Assembly: GCA_029204045.2 (NCBI GenBank)
Contig: CM055067.1
Span: 26,114,838-26,178,837 of the forward strand
Origin: Tillandsia leiboldiana
Lineage: Eukaryota > Streptophyta > Magnoliopsida > Poales > Bromeliaceae
DNA: 64,000 bases
Direction of reading: 5' to 3'
Every line of letters begins with the position of its first letter. Positions within the stretch are counted from its first letter, which is position 1. Positions 20,095 through 30,835 of the stretch are shown here, one piece after another. Below the pieces are notes generated by a model that did not search any database, was not told the origin of the DNA, and worked only from the letters and a program-made list of their open reading frames with translations. Both the position numbers and the translations under genes were made by a program.

Positions 20095-21322
20095 CTCTAA
20101 TCTGTCACGCCCCAGGGTCGAAACTGCGACCCGGGCTCGCCAACAGATCCGCCGCCTATACAAAACCCCGCATAGGCGAAGCGTCTAACCTACAAAAGAT
20201 AATACTAAAGATATACAAATATCAGAGCTGAAAAGAAAACTACTGTAAAACTAAAATCCAATCACTGTACAACTGAAAATAAAGATACAATATCCATCTC
20301 CCAAATACGATCATATACAAAATCCTCTGATACAACACTCCAAACTCTACAGGGAGGTAAACAGAAATAATACATCAGTGTACAGGCTCTCAGTACAAGT
20401 CAAATCCTCACAATACAATAGTCTCTCAAAAGTTGAAATAAAACTAATCTACTGACTGTACTGCAAATCTCCAGAAAGGGGGCACCGCTATACTCCAAAG
20501 ACGGGTAGGGAACTAGCTCGCGACTCCCTCGCCTCGGTTTGTAGGATCAGCAACAGGAGCAACAGGAACTGGAGAAGGGGTCCCTGGGAAAAAATACACC
20601 ACAACGGGTGTGAGAACTACATCCCACAGTAGTTCTCAGTGGGTACCGCCACCAGTCCCGACGGTCTGCCCACTAAGTCTACTAGAGGCATAAGATAACA
20701 GAAAACTGAAGAAAGGAAAGCTGAAAATAACTGTAGTGATTCGGCTTTTACGGCTAATTGTGACTCACATGTTATTTATTTATGCCCTTAAGTGAATAAA
20801 ATTATTTAACGTTTGAAACTAGGTCGGTGTGCGGTGTGGGTATTTTTCCGTCGAAGGGCTCGGAAAATGAAGACCGATGGTGCGATCGGATCGGGAATCC
20901 GATGTACGGATCTCCCGGAATGGGGTTTTTAAGGTCGCGATGACTTAAGGCGTGCATCGAAATCCGCATAAAATATCCGGCATGCTTTTTAGGGGAATTT
21001 GGATATTCCGTGTGATTAATTAATTAAGGAATTTATTAATCGGTTACGTGCAATTAAATTTGGGGTTTTTATTTCCTATGATTAATTAATTTGGGAAATT
21101 AATTAATCGGCGACTAGGATTTAAAAGGGGTTGAATTAATACGTACGAAAGAAACCCTAGCCGAAAAGAAAGAACGCGAGAGAGAAAGAAAAAAAAAAGA
21201 AAGACGGAACCCTAGCCGAAGGAAAGAAAAGAGAAAAGGAAGGAAACGAAGGAGTCCGATCACCCCGAACAACGAGCCGGAGATAAGAGCGCGATCGGAC
21301 GTCTTCCCCGTGGATTAATCCG

Positions 21323-21990
21323 GTGAGTGAATCCTCGTTGTGGTTTTCCGGGATCTTCTTTTACATTCTTGTTTAGGGTTTCGGTCATCTCCGTCATCTC
21401 CGCCACCGCCGCCGTCGTTGCGCAAGTTAGGGCACGACACGGGCGGCGGAGACGCGCGATGCCGCTATGGCATCGCGCAGGCGGCAACCGCGGGAGCCGC
21501 GCGGGCACCGCGGGGCCGCCGCACGGATCGTACCCGCGCGGGCACCGCGCGGGCGCCGCGCGGGATTACACCCGCGCGGGGCACCGAGCGGGCACCGCGC
21601 GGGCGCCGCGCGGAGCCGCGCGGGATCACACCCGCGCGGAGCACCGAGCGGGCACCACGCGGGCGCTGCGCGGATCGTACCCGCGCGGGCACCGCGCGGG
21701 CGCCGCGCGGGATTACACCTGCGCGGGGCACCGAGTGGGCGCCGCGCGGGCCCGCAACCATTTGGGCGCCGTGCGGGCGCTGCGCGGACCACACCCGCGC
21801 GGGCGCTGCCCGCGGAGGGCCGCCGCATGGGTTCGGTCAGCGCGCGCGCGGGGGGGGGGGGGGGGGGAATCCGTTGATCGACGGGTTTGACGATTTCCTT
21901 GGGTTTCCGTTGGATGGGTAATGTCGGGCTTTCGTTTTGTAGAGTTAGTGCGTGGTTCTGACTTTGGTTACCCTTATGGACTCTTCTTAG
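21323..21990 (+). other. Predicted leader intron 1 in D LTR
   Basis: Donor CCG|GTGAGT at 21322/21323 and acceptor GGACTCTTCTTAG ending at 21990, enclosing the GC array. An alternative acceptor TTTTGTAG ends at 21942. The same signals are in LTR2 (28284-28906). Predicted from sequence only. Confidence 0.45.
21440..21867 (+). repeat. GC-rich hairpin array in D LTR, ending in G18
   Basis: Repeated CCGCGCGGG, GATTACA or GATCACA, CCCGCGCGG units can each form a 9-bp stem with a short loop. It ends in a run of 18 G (21850-21867), where LTR2 has only eight. Copy number differs from LTR2 (about 28430-28790). Long open frames here are compositional. Confidence 0.9.
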
Positions 21991-22050
21991 GTCCAGATAC
22001 GCAACGGGAGTATGCGAAAGATCCGGGTGCTCCGATTCCCTCGCAACCAG
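21991..22050 (+). other. Predicted 60-nt leader exon in D LTR
   Basis: Between the acceptor at 21990 and a second donor CAACCAG|GTGGGTACC. LTR2 has the same at 28907-28966. Equivalent 69-nt exons are in C and E. Confidence 0.42.
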
Positions 22051-22244
22051 GTGGGTACCCTTGCTATAAGTGCAACGAGTGCAGTAAGTGCACCATGTCA
22101 TCGTAAAAGGCTCGTTAACTTGTCTAATAAAGTCGATGGACTATTATACCTTCGAATGAATACTTTTATTTAATAATTGTGGCTGCTGCGGTCGCGGGGC
22201 TTATTACACGCCGACATCGGCAATTTCGGTTTTGGATGTTGCAC

Positions 22245-22292
22245 GTACACAGGCGGATTGGCCTCCGCATGGGTGTACTTTTCCGGAGAAGT
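22245..22292 (+). promoter_or_regulatory. Hairpin H1 plus palindrome (D LTR1)
   Basis: Outer stem GTACAC / GTGTAC, inner GCGGA / TCCGC around TTGGCC, then ACTTTTCCGGAGAAGT, which is one mismatch from a perfect palindrome. The LTR2 copy is at 29161-29208. Confidence 0.7.
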
Positions 22293-22845
22293 GGTCCGAG
22301 TGACCCGTGTGCCCCACGTGTATGGGGTGGGGACCTTTTCACGCCAGCTAAGGGCGCCGCACTAGCACCATGAAGAGGTTAAAAGCATCATGGGGGTAAT
22401 GTGACTGTGCACGAGGGGAGACTTCCGTCTCTCCGACAGGTACTCTGGGGATGGGGCCCAGCTTATTTTGTAACAGGGTTTTAGCGAAAGGTTCCGGTAT
22501 AATCGGTTTGTTTTTAATTCAACGTTAATTGTTAAGACATCTACTTTATTTGTTACTGACTTTACCCACTCCGTGACAGGTTTGACTAGGGACATTAGTC
22601 GGGATGGTGGTGAGACTGCGTCGAGAGGACCGTAGTCGTAGGAGGCTTTCTACTCGTTGCTCCTTGGATTTATCTCAATTCTTTCTTATCTACTGTTAGT
22701 TTAATTTGCATCTGTGGATCATATTAGTTATAGTTAGCACTGTGGATTGGATGTACTTTTACGGTTTAGACATACTTTCGTGATTTCGGGCGCGGCATGT
22801 TTTTATCATCATAGAAATGATTGCGAAAACGTTTTCAAAAGCAGA

Positions 22846-22959
22846 GTGCCGTGTGGGCACAGATTTTGTAAACCTCTGGATTTATCCTTTCCAAACGATG
22901 TCGCCGCTCTCTTGTTTGGATGTGTAATTGTTTTAAAAATTGGGTGTCGGGTGGACACC
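22846..22959 (+). promoter_or_regulatory. Two G(T/G)GTG-loop hairpins (D LTR1)
   Basis: GTGCC-GTGTG-GGCAC (22846-22860) and GGTGTC-GGGTG-GACACC (22943-22959), both perfectly paired. The LTR2 copies are at 29762-29776 and 29859-29875. Confidence 0.7.
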
Positions 22960-23044
22960 GTTTGCAAAACCGTAGGTAATTACTTCTCCTGCTCTATGTA
23001 TGATGACGACTATATGGTTGATGGTTGGTATTGTAAATGGGACG

Positions 23045-23100
23045 CCGTGCATATACAAAGGAGACTCTGTCCGATTGCAGAGTGAATTTGTATATATGGC
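23045..23100 (+). promoter_or_regulatory. Stem-loop H2 near the D LTR1 end
   Basis: Arms GCATATACAAA and TTTGTATATATGG with inner CTCTG / CAGAG; LTR2 copy at 29960-30016. An A9 tract follows at 23145-23153. Confidence 0.72.
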
Positions 23101-23208
23101 GGTCTGTCATGCACCGGGGGCGAGGTTGATCTTCACGTGTGAAGAAAAAAAAATATAATACACGTTTTTCCGCTTATACTAAGACCTCCCGGGGCGTGAT
23201 AGATTATA

Positions 23209-23219
23209 TGGTATCAGAG
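23209..23219 (+). promoter_or_regulatory. D primer-binding site
   Basis: TGGTATCAGAG, seven bases after the LTR1 end; complementary to initiator-Met tRNA as in other chromoviruses. Confidence 0.92.
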
Positions 23220-23470
23220 AAAAACAACCATGACCACAGTAGTCGGAGATCCACATCCACAGTGTATGATGCCACAAGCAAATTGGGACACGAGATAACC
23301 AAGGTATAGGTGCGGTAGTACGTGAGAGTATGGGGAAACGGGGTTTAATATAAGTGCGTTGTAAGTCAAGGTGATAGGGTGATAATATTAGGGTTAACGC
23401 GGCTTCTTTGTTTACAGCGGACAACGACCAGGATTCGGCCACCAAGCACTAACTCTTCTAAACGGACAGG
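23220..23470 (+). other. D gag leader with predicted splice acceptor
   Basis: No gene. TTAAC at about 23395, then CTTCTTTGTTTACAG ending at 23417, gives a good branch-pyrimidine-AG pattern 53 bp before the gag ATG. Joined to the donor at 22050/22051 it would remove H1, H3, H2 and the PBS from gag mRNA. Inference only. Confidence 0.4.
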
Positions 23471-24463
23471 ATGGATCCCGCAGCCGCAGCCAATCGCTTG
23501 CTCCGGAACCAGCTACGTGACGTGGCAGGGCAACTGTTAACTCTCACTGAGCGCCTATGCCTACTGACTCGAGACTTCGAGGGTATCGACCGCACTCAGC
23601 GAGACGCCAGGGACGACGCCTATCGGGGAATGCCGCCGCCAGGTTACCCCACGTTCCAAGAGGCGGTCGGCCTGGCCATGCAGGCTGAGCGGGATCTCGC
23701 CGAGGCACGAGCTCGGCAGGGTCACCCCGGTTATCGTTGGGGACAAAGATTTCACCACCCCGATCCGACGGAGGGCCCCTCCAAGGACGAACGGGCGCCC
23801 AAACGCCCAAGAACAGAATGGAATGCGGGGCAAACAACAAAGAGGGGACCCGAACCACAATGGAAGCCGTGCGTCATATGCGACGGTGCACACCGACTTA
23901 TGAGCTGCCCCTGGAGGGACGACCACTGCTTCAAGTGCGGCAAGCCGGGTCACTCACGCTTCTCGTGCCCCCGGAAGCCGGCTGTCACTAGACCCCCGGC
24001 GCTGCGACCGGACGAAACAAAGAAAATCGCTACCCCCACCCCTCGAGGGGGCCCCAATCTAGAGAGTCGGGCAAATCAACGCCCGAAGGAAGCGCGAAAG
24101 GACGAGCGAGCGCCATCGGGAAGCTCGGAATCGCAACAGGAACCCTGCGTTATCTGCGGGAGTGCACACCCAGCGACGAGATGCCTTTGGAGGTACTATT
24201 ACTGTAATCTTTGTGGCGCGCCGGACCACACCCGTGCCTCCTACCCTCAGGGATTAACCCCTACCCCCGCCACACCACAGCCGGGAGAACCAGAGAGTGC
24301 TGCAGCCCCCGCTCAGCCAAAGGACCTACCCGGCGACCGGCACTCCGCAGACTCTCCAGACACCAAGCCCCTACCTCAACACGCTGTACGACGCTGGCCT
24401 GAGGGTTGTGGGCGTACTCCCCGAACTACTATGGTGGAGGACGCGATGTCCCAGAACAAGTGA
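23471..24463 (+). CDS. gag: Defective chromovirus gag with duplicated zinc-knuckle module
   Basis: 330 codons. Residues 8-30 match the N-terminus of the C-element gag (NRLLRNQLRDVAGQLLTL). The roughly 200-residue gag core is missing: sequence jumps near residue 52 to the part just before the nucleocapsid (GYPTFQEAV). The nucleocapsid has CVIC..H..C at 134-146 and a good CCHC at 153-166 (CFKCGKPGHSRFSC). From DERAP (106, repeated at 211) the block of about 105 residues is repeated, giving a second CVIC..H..C at 226 and a degenerate CNLCGAPDHTRASY in which the last Cys is Tyr. The C element has only one such pair. It is unlikely to assemble particles; RNA binding may survive. Confidence 0.82.
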   Translation: MDPAAAANRLLRNQLRDVAGQLLTLTERLCLLTRDFEGIDRTQRDARDDAYRGMPPPGYPTFQEAVGLAMQAERDLAEARARQGHPGYRWGQRFHHPDPTEGPSKDERAPKRPRTEWNAGQTTKRGPEPQWKPCVICDGAHRLMSCPWRDDHCFKCGKPGHSRFSCPRKPAVTRPPALRPDETKKIATPTPRGGPNLESRANQRPKEARKDERAPSGSSESQQEPCVICGSAHPATRCLWRYYYCNLCGAPDHTRASYPQGLTPTPATPQPGEPESAAAPAQPKDLPGDRHSADSPDTKPLPQHAVRRWPEGCGRTPRTTMVEDAMSQNK

Positions 24464-24791
24464 TAACAGGTAACGGATATTTTCTTTTTCCTTCTGTTTA
24501 GGAGCACCGGTTACACCTAAGCTTATTACCCTCGTCCGACACTCTCTCTCTCTCCCCCTGTCTTTTCCCTCCCCTATTCCCGGACACGCCTAGTGCGGAT
24601 TGGGGAAGGAATCCTTAAGTACTAGGCGAAACCTCCCCGGCATATGCGCGCGGGCGGGTTTCAGACCCTATTGTACTTAGTGAGACCTGTTAGGGGTCAC
24701 GTAAGGAATAGATGGGCCCCACCCCTCTACCCAGCGATTAAGGACCCAAGAGATCGTTTGGTCGCGTGGGTCCATAATCTAGGTTAGGCAC
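24464..24791 (+). other. Non-homologous segment where protease should be
   Basis: No protease motif or other recognisable domain between the gag stop and the first pol-like codons at 24792. It includes pyrimidine-rich TTTTCTTTTTCCTTCTG and a CTCTCTCTCTCTC run. I do not recognise its origin. Confidence 0.6.
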
Positions 24792-27710
24792 GACATCCCA
24801 GTCGTAAGGGATTTTCCGGAGGTATTCCCGGCGGAACTCCCTGGGATACCGCCCGAACGAGAAGTTGACTTCCCTATTGAACTACTCCCCGGCACCAAGC
24901 CCGTCACCAAGGCACCGTACAGGATGGCCTTCGCTGAGTTGAAAGAACTCAAGGCACAGCTGGAAGACCTTTTGGACAAAGGTTTTATCAGACCAAGAGC
25001 GTCACCATGGGGCGCGCCCGTCCTGTTCGTGAGGAAGAAGGACGGAAGCCTCCGGTTGTGCATAGACTACCGGGAAATAAATAAGGCCACCATTAAGAAT
25101 AAGTACCCCCTGCCAAGGATCGACGACCTATTCGACCAACTGCAAGGGGCAACGGTGTTTTCGAAGATTGATCTGCAGTCAGGCTATCATCAGCTCAGGG
25201 TTAAAGGGGAGGACGTCCCCAAGACGGCCTTCCGGACTCGCTATGGCCACTACGAATTTACAGTGATGCCTTTCGGGCTCACTAACGCCCCGGCAGTATT
25301 CATGGACATGATGAATAGGGTGTTCAAACCCTTCCTGGATTTATTCGTGGTGGTCTTCATCGACGATATCCTCATCTATTCCCGTACAGATGAGGAACAT
25401 GAAGAACATCTGCGCACAGTCCTCCAGACCCTACGGGAACAGAAACTCTACACCAAACTCAAAAAGTGTGAGTTTTGGCTCCGTAAGGTGGATTTCTTGG
25501 GGCACGTAGTCTCGGCGTCCGGAGTCACGGTGGACCCAAGGAAGATAGACTCGGTGACGGACTGGCCCCGACCGACAACGGTGACGGAGGTTTGAAGCTT
25601 CCTGGGATTAGCCGGGTATTACCGGCGCTTCGTGGAGGGCTTCTCTAAGATAGCCACCCCCTTGAATCGTTTAACTCGAAAGGGGGAGAAGTTTATCTGG
25701 ACGGATCAGTGCCAGAGGAGTTTCGAGGAGCTCAAGGATAGATTGACGCGGGCCCCGATTCTCGCCTTACCAGAACCGGGGGAGGATTATGAAGTATTTT
25801 GCGATGCGTCGCGGAACGGATTGGGAGGAGTGCTTATGCAACGGGGAAGGGTTATAGCCTATGCGTCAAGGCAACTCAAGGATTATGAGCGGAATTACCC
25901 CGTGCATGATTTGGAGCTCGCAGTGGTTGTGTTCGTCCTCAAGCTATGGAGACATTACTTGTATGGAGCACACTGCAACGTGTACTCTGATCATAAGAGT
26001 CTCAAGTACCTCTTCACCTAAAGGGAGCTAAACTTGCGACAAAGGCGGTGGCTCGAGCTACTGAAAGACTACGACATGATGATCCACTATCATCCGGGAA
26101 AAGCAAATGTGGTAGCCGACGCCTTGAGTCGCAAGGGGCAGGCCGAGGAAGCAGGTGTAGATGCTATCACCCAGCAAGAACGACTGATTGCGGAATTTTT
26201 GCGGTTAAGACTGGAAGTGGTACCGGCGGGTACGGTCGCACAACTTCTGACTCCAGTGGTCAAGCCCATCCTGCTGGACAGGATTCTTGAGGGGCAATCG
26301 ACCGATGACCAACTCCAGCTGGTGCGAGGCAGGATAACCGCCGACCAGGAGGGCAATTACGCAGTAAGCTCCGATGGCACGATACGGTTTCGAGGACGAA
26401 TCTGTGTGCCGGATCTACCGGAGCTCAAAGAGGAAATTCTGAGGGAGGCACATACCGCTCCTTATGTCGCGCACCCCGGGGGAATGAAGATGTACAAGGA
26501 CGTTAAACAGACCTTCTGGTGGCCCAAGATGAAGGAAGATGTGACTCGATTTGTGGCACACTGCCTAGTATGCCAACGAGTGAAGGCCGAGCATCAGCGA
26601 CCGGCGGGAAAGTTGCAACCACTACCGGTGCCCGAATGGAAGTGGGAAAGGATTACCATGGATTTTGTGACCGGTTTCCCGAGATCGCCACAAGGACACG
26701 ATGCGATATGGGTCATTGTGGACCGCTTGACGAAATCGGCCCACTTTCTGGCCGTACACACAACGTGGACTCGGGAACGACTGGCACAAACGTACATCAA
26801 TGAGATAGTAAGGTTGCATGGGGTACCGACATCTATTACGTCGGACAGAGACACGCGATTCGTGTCAAATTTTTGACGGAGCCTGCAACAAGCGATGGGA
26901 ACCAAGTTGCTTTTTAGTACGGCGTTTCACCCGCAGACCGACGGGCAATCAGAGCTGGTGATTCAGATTGTGGAAGACATGCTTCGAGCGTGCGTTTTGG
27001 ACTTGGGCGAAGGGTGGTCGCGATACCTACCCCTCGTGGAGTTCGCCTACAACAACAGCTATCAAGCCAGTATCCAGATGGCGCCATACGAGGCTCTGTA
27101 TGGGCGCCGCTGTCGGTCTCCAATATGATGGGATGACTTGGGTGAGCGTAGGTTTTTGGGCCCAGATTTGGTGGAGGAGACCGAGGCGAAGGTGCGATTG
27201 ATCAGACAAAGACTACTGACTGCCCAGAGCAGACAGAAAAGTTATGCGGACAAGAGACGACGAGACTTAGAGTTCATGGTAGGTGAGCATGTATTGCTCC
27301 GAGTTTCACCATCCAAAGGAAAACGACGTTTCGGCCTAAAAGGAAAGTTAAGTCCGAGGTACGTGGGACCATCCGAGATCCTAGAACGCGTGGGTCCAGT
27401 GGCGTACCGGTTAGCCTTGCCACCGAACCTCGAACGAGTCCACAACGTGTTCCACGTCTCAATGCTCCGGAAGTACCTCGCTGACCCCTCTCATGCCTTG
27501 GATGCTTCCACCATCGAGTTGCGTGAGGATTTGAGCGTCGAGGAGACGCCGGTGCGGATTTTGGCAAGAGAGGACAAGAGGTTGCGTAATCGAACTATTC
27601 CCTACGTAAAGGTCCAGTGGAGCAACCACGAAGAACGTGAAGAGACATGGGAACTGGAATCGAGGATGAGGGAATGCTTTCCCGGGTTGTTTGGTGAGGT
27701 TTGTACTTAA
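24792..27710 (+). pseudogene. pol: Chromovirus pol (RT, RNase H, integrase, chromodomain) with four nonsense codons
   Basis: A single frame runs from DIPVVRDFPEVF (24792) to the stop at 27710 with no frameshift. Domains: RT (KIDLQSGYHQLR, VFIDDILIYS near 25360), RNase H (EVFCDASRNGLGGVL, then SDHKSLKYLFT), integrase zinc finger (HPGG..HCLVCQRVKAEHQRP), IN core (MDFVTGFPRS, SDRDTRFVS, TDGQSE) and a C-terminal chromodomain-like tail (VQWSNHEEREETWELESRM). Stops at 25593 (TGA for Arg CGA), 26019 (TAA for Gln), 26874 (TGA for Trp) and 27126 (TGA for Cys) were identified by comparison with C. The first three are transitions of the kind caused by methyl-cytosine decay. Confidence 0.93.
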
Positions 27711-27733
27711 GTTTCGGGAACGAAACTTTTTAT

Positions 27734-27746
27734 AAAGTGTGAGTGG
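27734..27746 (+). promoter_or_regulatory. D polypurine tract, altered
   Basis: AAAGTGTGAGTGG directly before LTR2, preceded by the chromovirus phrase GTTTCGGGAACGAAAC. The usual G-run is interrupted by T. C has a similarly interrupted tract, GAGGTGAGTGG. Confidence 0.75.
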
Positions 27747-30117
27747 TCTAGTGATTCGGCTTTTACGGTTAATTGTGACTCACATGTTATTTATTTATGC
27801 CCTTAAGTGAATAAAATTATTTAACGTTTGAAACTCGGTCGGTGTGCGGTGTGGGTATTTTTCCGTCGAAGGGCTCGGAATGGGGTTTTTAAGGTCGCGA
27901 TGACTTAAGGCGTGCATCGAAATTCGCATAAAATATCCGGCATGCTTTTTAGGGGAATTTGGATATTCCGTGTGATTAATTAATTAAGGAATTAATTAAT
28001 CGATTACGTGCAATTAAATTTGGGGTTTTTATTTCCTATGATTAATTAATTTGGGAAATTAATTAATCGGCGACTAGGATTTAAAAGGGGTTGAATTAAT
28101 ACGTACGAAAGAAACCCTAGCCGAAAAGAAAGAACGCGAGAGAGAAAGAAAAAAAAAAAGAAAGACGGAACCCTAGCCGAAGGAAAGAAAGGAGAAAAGG
28201 AAGGAAACGAAGGAGTCCGATCACCCCGAACAACGAGCCGGAGACAAGAGCGCGATCGGACGTCTTCCCCGTGGATTAATCCGGTGAGTGAATCCTCGTT
28301 GTGGTTTTCCGGGGTCTTCTTTTACATTCTTGTTTAGGGTTTCGGTCGTCTCCGTCATCTCCGCCACCGCCGCCGTCGTTGCGCAAGTTAGGGCACGACA
28401 CGGGCGGCGGAGACGCGCGATGCCGCTAGGGCATCGCGCAGGCGACAACCGCGGGAGCCGCGCGGGATTACACCCGCGCGGGGCACCGAGCCGGCACCGC
28501 GCGGGGCACCGAGCCGGCACCGCGCGGGCGCCGCGCGGATCGTACCCGCGCGGGCACCGCGCGGGATCACACCAGCGCGGGGCACTGAGCGGGCACCACG
28601 CGGGCGCCGCGCGGATCGTACCCGCGCGGGCACCGTGCGGGCGCCGCGCGGGATTACACCCGCGCGGGGCACCGAGTGGGCGCCGCGCGGGCCCGCACCC
28701 GTGTGGGCGCCGAGCGGACCACACCCGCGCGGGCGCTGCCCGCGGAGGGCCGCCGCAAGGGTTCGGTCGGCGCGCGGGGGGGGGATCCGTTGATCGACGG
28801 GTTTGACGATTTCCTTGGGTTTCCGTCGGATGGGTAATGTCGGGCTTTCGTTTTGTAGAGTTAGTGCGTGGTTCTTACTTTGGTTACCCTTATGGACTCT
28901 TCTTAGGTCCAGATATGCAACGGGAGTGTGCGAAAGATCCGGGTGCTCCGATTCCCTCGCAACCAGGTGGGTACCCTTGCTATAAGTGCAACGAGTGCAG
29001 TAAGTGCACCATATCATCGTAAAAGGCTCGTTAACTTGTCTAATAAAGTAGATGGACTATTATACCTTCGCAAGAATACTTTTATTTAATAATTGTGGCG
29101 GCTGCGGTCGCGGGGCTTATTACACGCCGACATCGGCAATTTCGGTTTTGGATGCTGCACGTACACAGGCGGATTGGCCTCCGCATGGGTGTACTTTTCC
29201 GGAGAAGTGGTCCGAGTGACCCGTGTGCCCCACGTGTATGGGGTGGGGACCTTTTCACGCCAGCTAAGGGCGCCGCACTAGCACCGTGAAGAGGTTAAAA
29301 GCATCATGGGGGTAATGTGACTGTGCACGAGGGGAGACTTCCGTCTCTCCGACAGGTACTCTGGGGATGGGGCCCAGCTTATTTTGTAACAGGGTTTTAG
29401 CGAAAGGTTCCGGTATAATCGGTTTGTTTTTAATTCAACGTTAATTGTTAAGACATCTACTTTATTTGTCACTGACTTTACCCACTCCGTGACAGGTTTG
29501 ACTAGGGCCATTAGTCGGGATGGTGGTGAGACTGCGTCGAGAGGACCGTAGTCGTAGGAGGCTTTCTACTCATTGCTCCTTGGATTTATCTCAATTCTTT
29601 CTTATCTACTGTTAGTTTAATTTGCATCTATGGATCATATTAGTTATAGTTAGCACTGTGGATTGGATGTACTTTTACGATTTAGACATACTTTCGTGAT
29701 TTCGGGCGCGGCATGTTTTTATCATCATAGAAATGATTGCGAAAACGTTTTCAAAAGCAGAGTGCCGTGTGGGCACAGATTTTGTAAACCTCTGGATTTA
29801 TCCTTTCCAAACGATGTCGCCGCTCTCTTGTTTGGATGTGTAATTGTTTTAAAAATTGGGTGTCGGGTGGACACCGTATGCAAAACCGTAGGTAATTACT
29901 TCTCCTGCTCTATGTATGATGACGACTGTATGGTTGATGGTTGGTATTGTAAATGGGATGCCGTGCATATACAAAGGAGACTCTGTCCGATTGCAGAGTG
30001 AATTTGTATATGTGGCGGTCTGTCATACACCGGGGGCGAGGTTGATCTTCACATGTGAAGAAAAAAAAATATAATACACGTTTTTCCGCTTATACTAAGA
30101 CCTCCCGGGGCGTGACA
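27747..30117 (+). repeat. D 3' LTR
   Basis: TCTAGTGATTCGGC (TG mutated to TC) to GGGGCGTGACA. Same order of signals as LTR1: donor 28283/28284, GC array, exon 28907-28966, H1 29161-29194, G(T/G)GTG-loop hairpins 29762-29776 and 29859-29875, H2 29960-30016. Confidence 0.93.
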
Positions 30118-30835
30118 ATAACTCTACAGCTACCATGCCTCTATCTACTATGCTCAAAGGGTGATACAGATGAAAATGATGCATCGACTCAAACCCAGTA
30201 TACTCAAATCAACCCAATCACAGTGACTGCCACATAGGGTCCAGTCAAACCTGCGCCCACCTACTACCGCACATCCACAAGAGGACGGGTTTACCGTAGG
30301 GTGTCCGTGACAGCCAAAACTGGCCCAGCCAGAGGGACTGCGTCGACAAGTCGTGATAGCAAAGTAACAGGCCCAACTCCGGAGTGGCACTCGAGGGGCG
30401 CGACCCCACCGAGGAAAGTATCAGTGCATCTCTGTCGAGCTCAATATGGCTCATGTAGGCTATAGTCCAAATCCACGATCAACAAGATCGACAGTAACCA
30501 ACATCACATCTCTAACTCACTAGCTGGAAACATCCAGCAGCTAGGACTGCCGTCAACCCAACGGCTCCTCAAAACATAACACCAAACTCACAGGTAACAC
30601 AGGAAGGACCGACACCATAAGGGTTCGAAAATTCCGATAGGTCGGTGCCTAGAACCCCAATCAAACAAGAACAGAATCCAGGCTCCGCCTATCGAAGTTC
30701 CCGACCCCCTTATAGTTCGGGGACATGACAACCTCAGTATTACATGCGGAAGACACCAACCAGGGCCCGAAAGTTCCAAAAGACCAACACCTACAACCCT
30801 ATCAAACAAGAACAGGTTCCAGGCATGGTCCCCGT

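Larger units (their letters stand above)
18284..20102 (-). other. B internal region 1
   Basis: 1819 bp between LTR1 and LTR2. The PPT is at 18284-18300 (minus CTTTTAGTGGGGGAGGA) beside LTR1. From 18301 to about 19190 I see no gene. A gag relic lies at 19190-19807, and the PBS at 20082-20094. It contains one of the four ATCAAACAAGAACA boxes of the B family (about 18637). Confidence 0.8.
20732..23201 (+). repeat. D 5' LTR
   Basis: TGTAGTGATTCGGC to GGGGCGTGATA (final CA mutated to TA). Order: AT-rich U3, AAACCCTAGCC-containing leader (about 21155 and 21206), donor, GC array, acceptor, 60-nt exon, second donor, then hairpin modules H1, H3 and H2. It carries about 60 bp near 20867-20930 that LTR2 lacks. 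Confidence 0.93.
20732..30117 (+). mobile_element. Chromovirus (Tekay-like Gypsy) D, defective
   Basis: 9386 bp with TSD ATAAC on both sides (20727-20731 and 30118-30122). The empty site is visible in LTR3 near 40367. LTRs are 2470 and 2371 bp. PBS TGGTATCAGAG and a pol in Gypsy order (RT, RNase H, IN) ending in a chromodomain-like tail place it with chromoviruses. Gag has lost its core, protease is missing and pol has four nonsense codons. I count about 22 substitutions over the last 1.3 kb of the LTRs (near 1.7%), so it is older than the Sirevirus. Confidence 0.93.

Noticed and set aside
21327..21921. ORFs of 136-193 codons on both strands in D LTR1 (and 28221-28806 in LTR2)
   Set aside because: Same cause: a GC-rich hairpin array in the LTR; the two LTRs differ in frame and length.
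24468..24504. Mini-intron-like GTAACG to TTTAG after the D gag stop
   Set aside because: Only about 35 nt, below the size plants splice.
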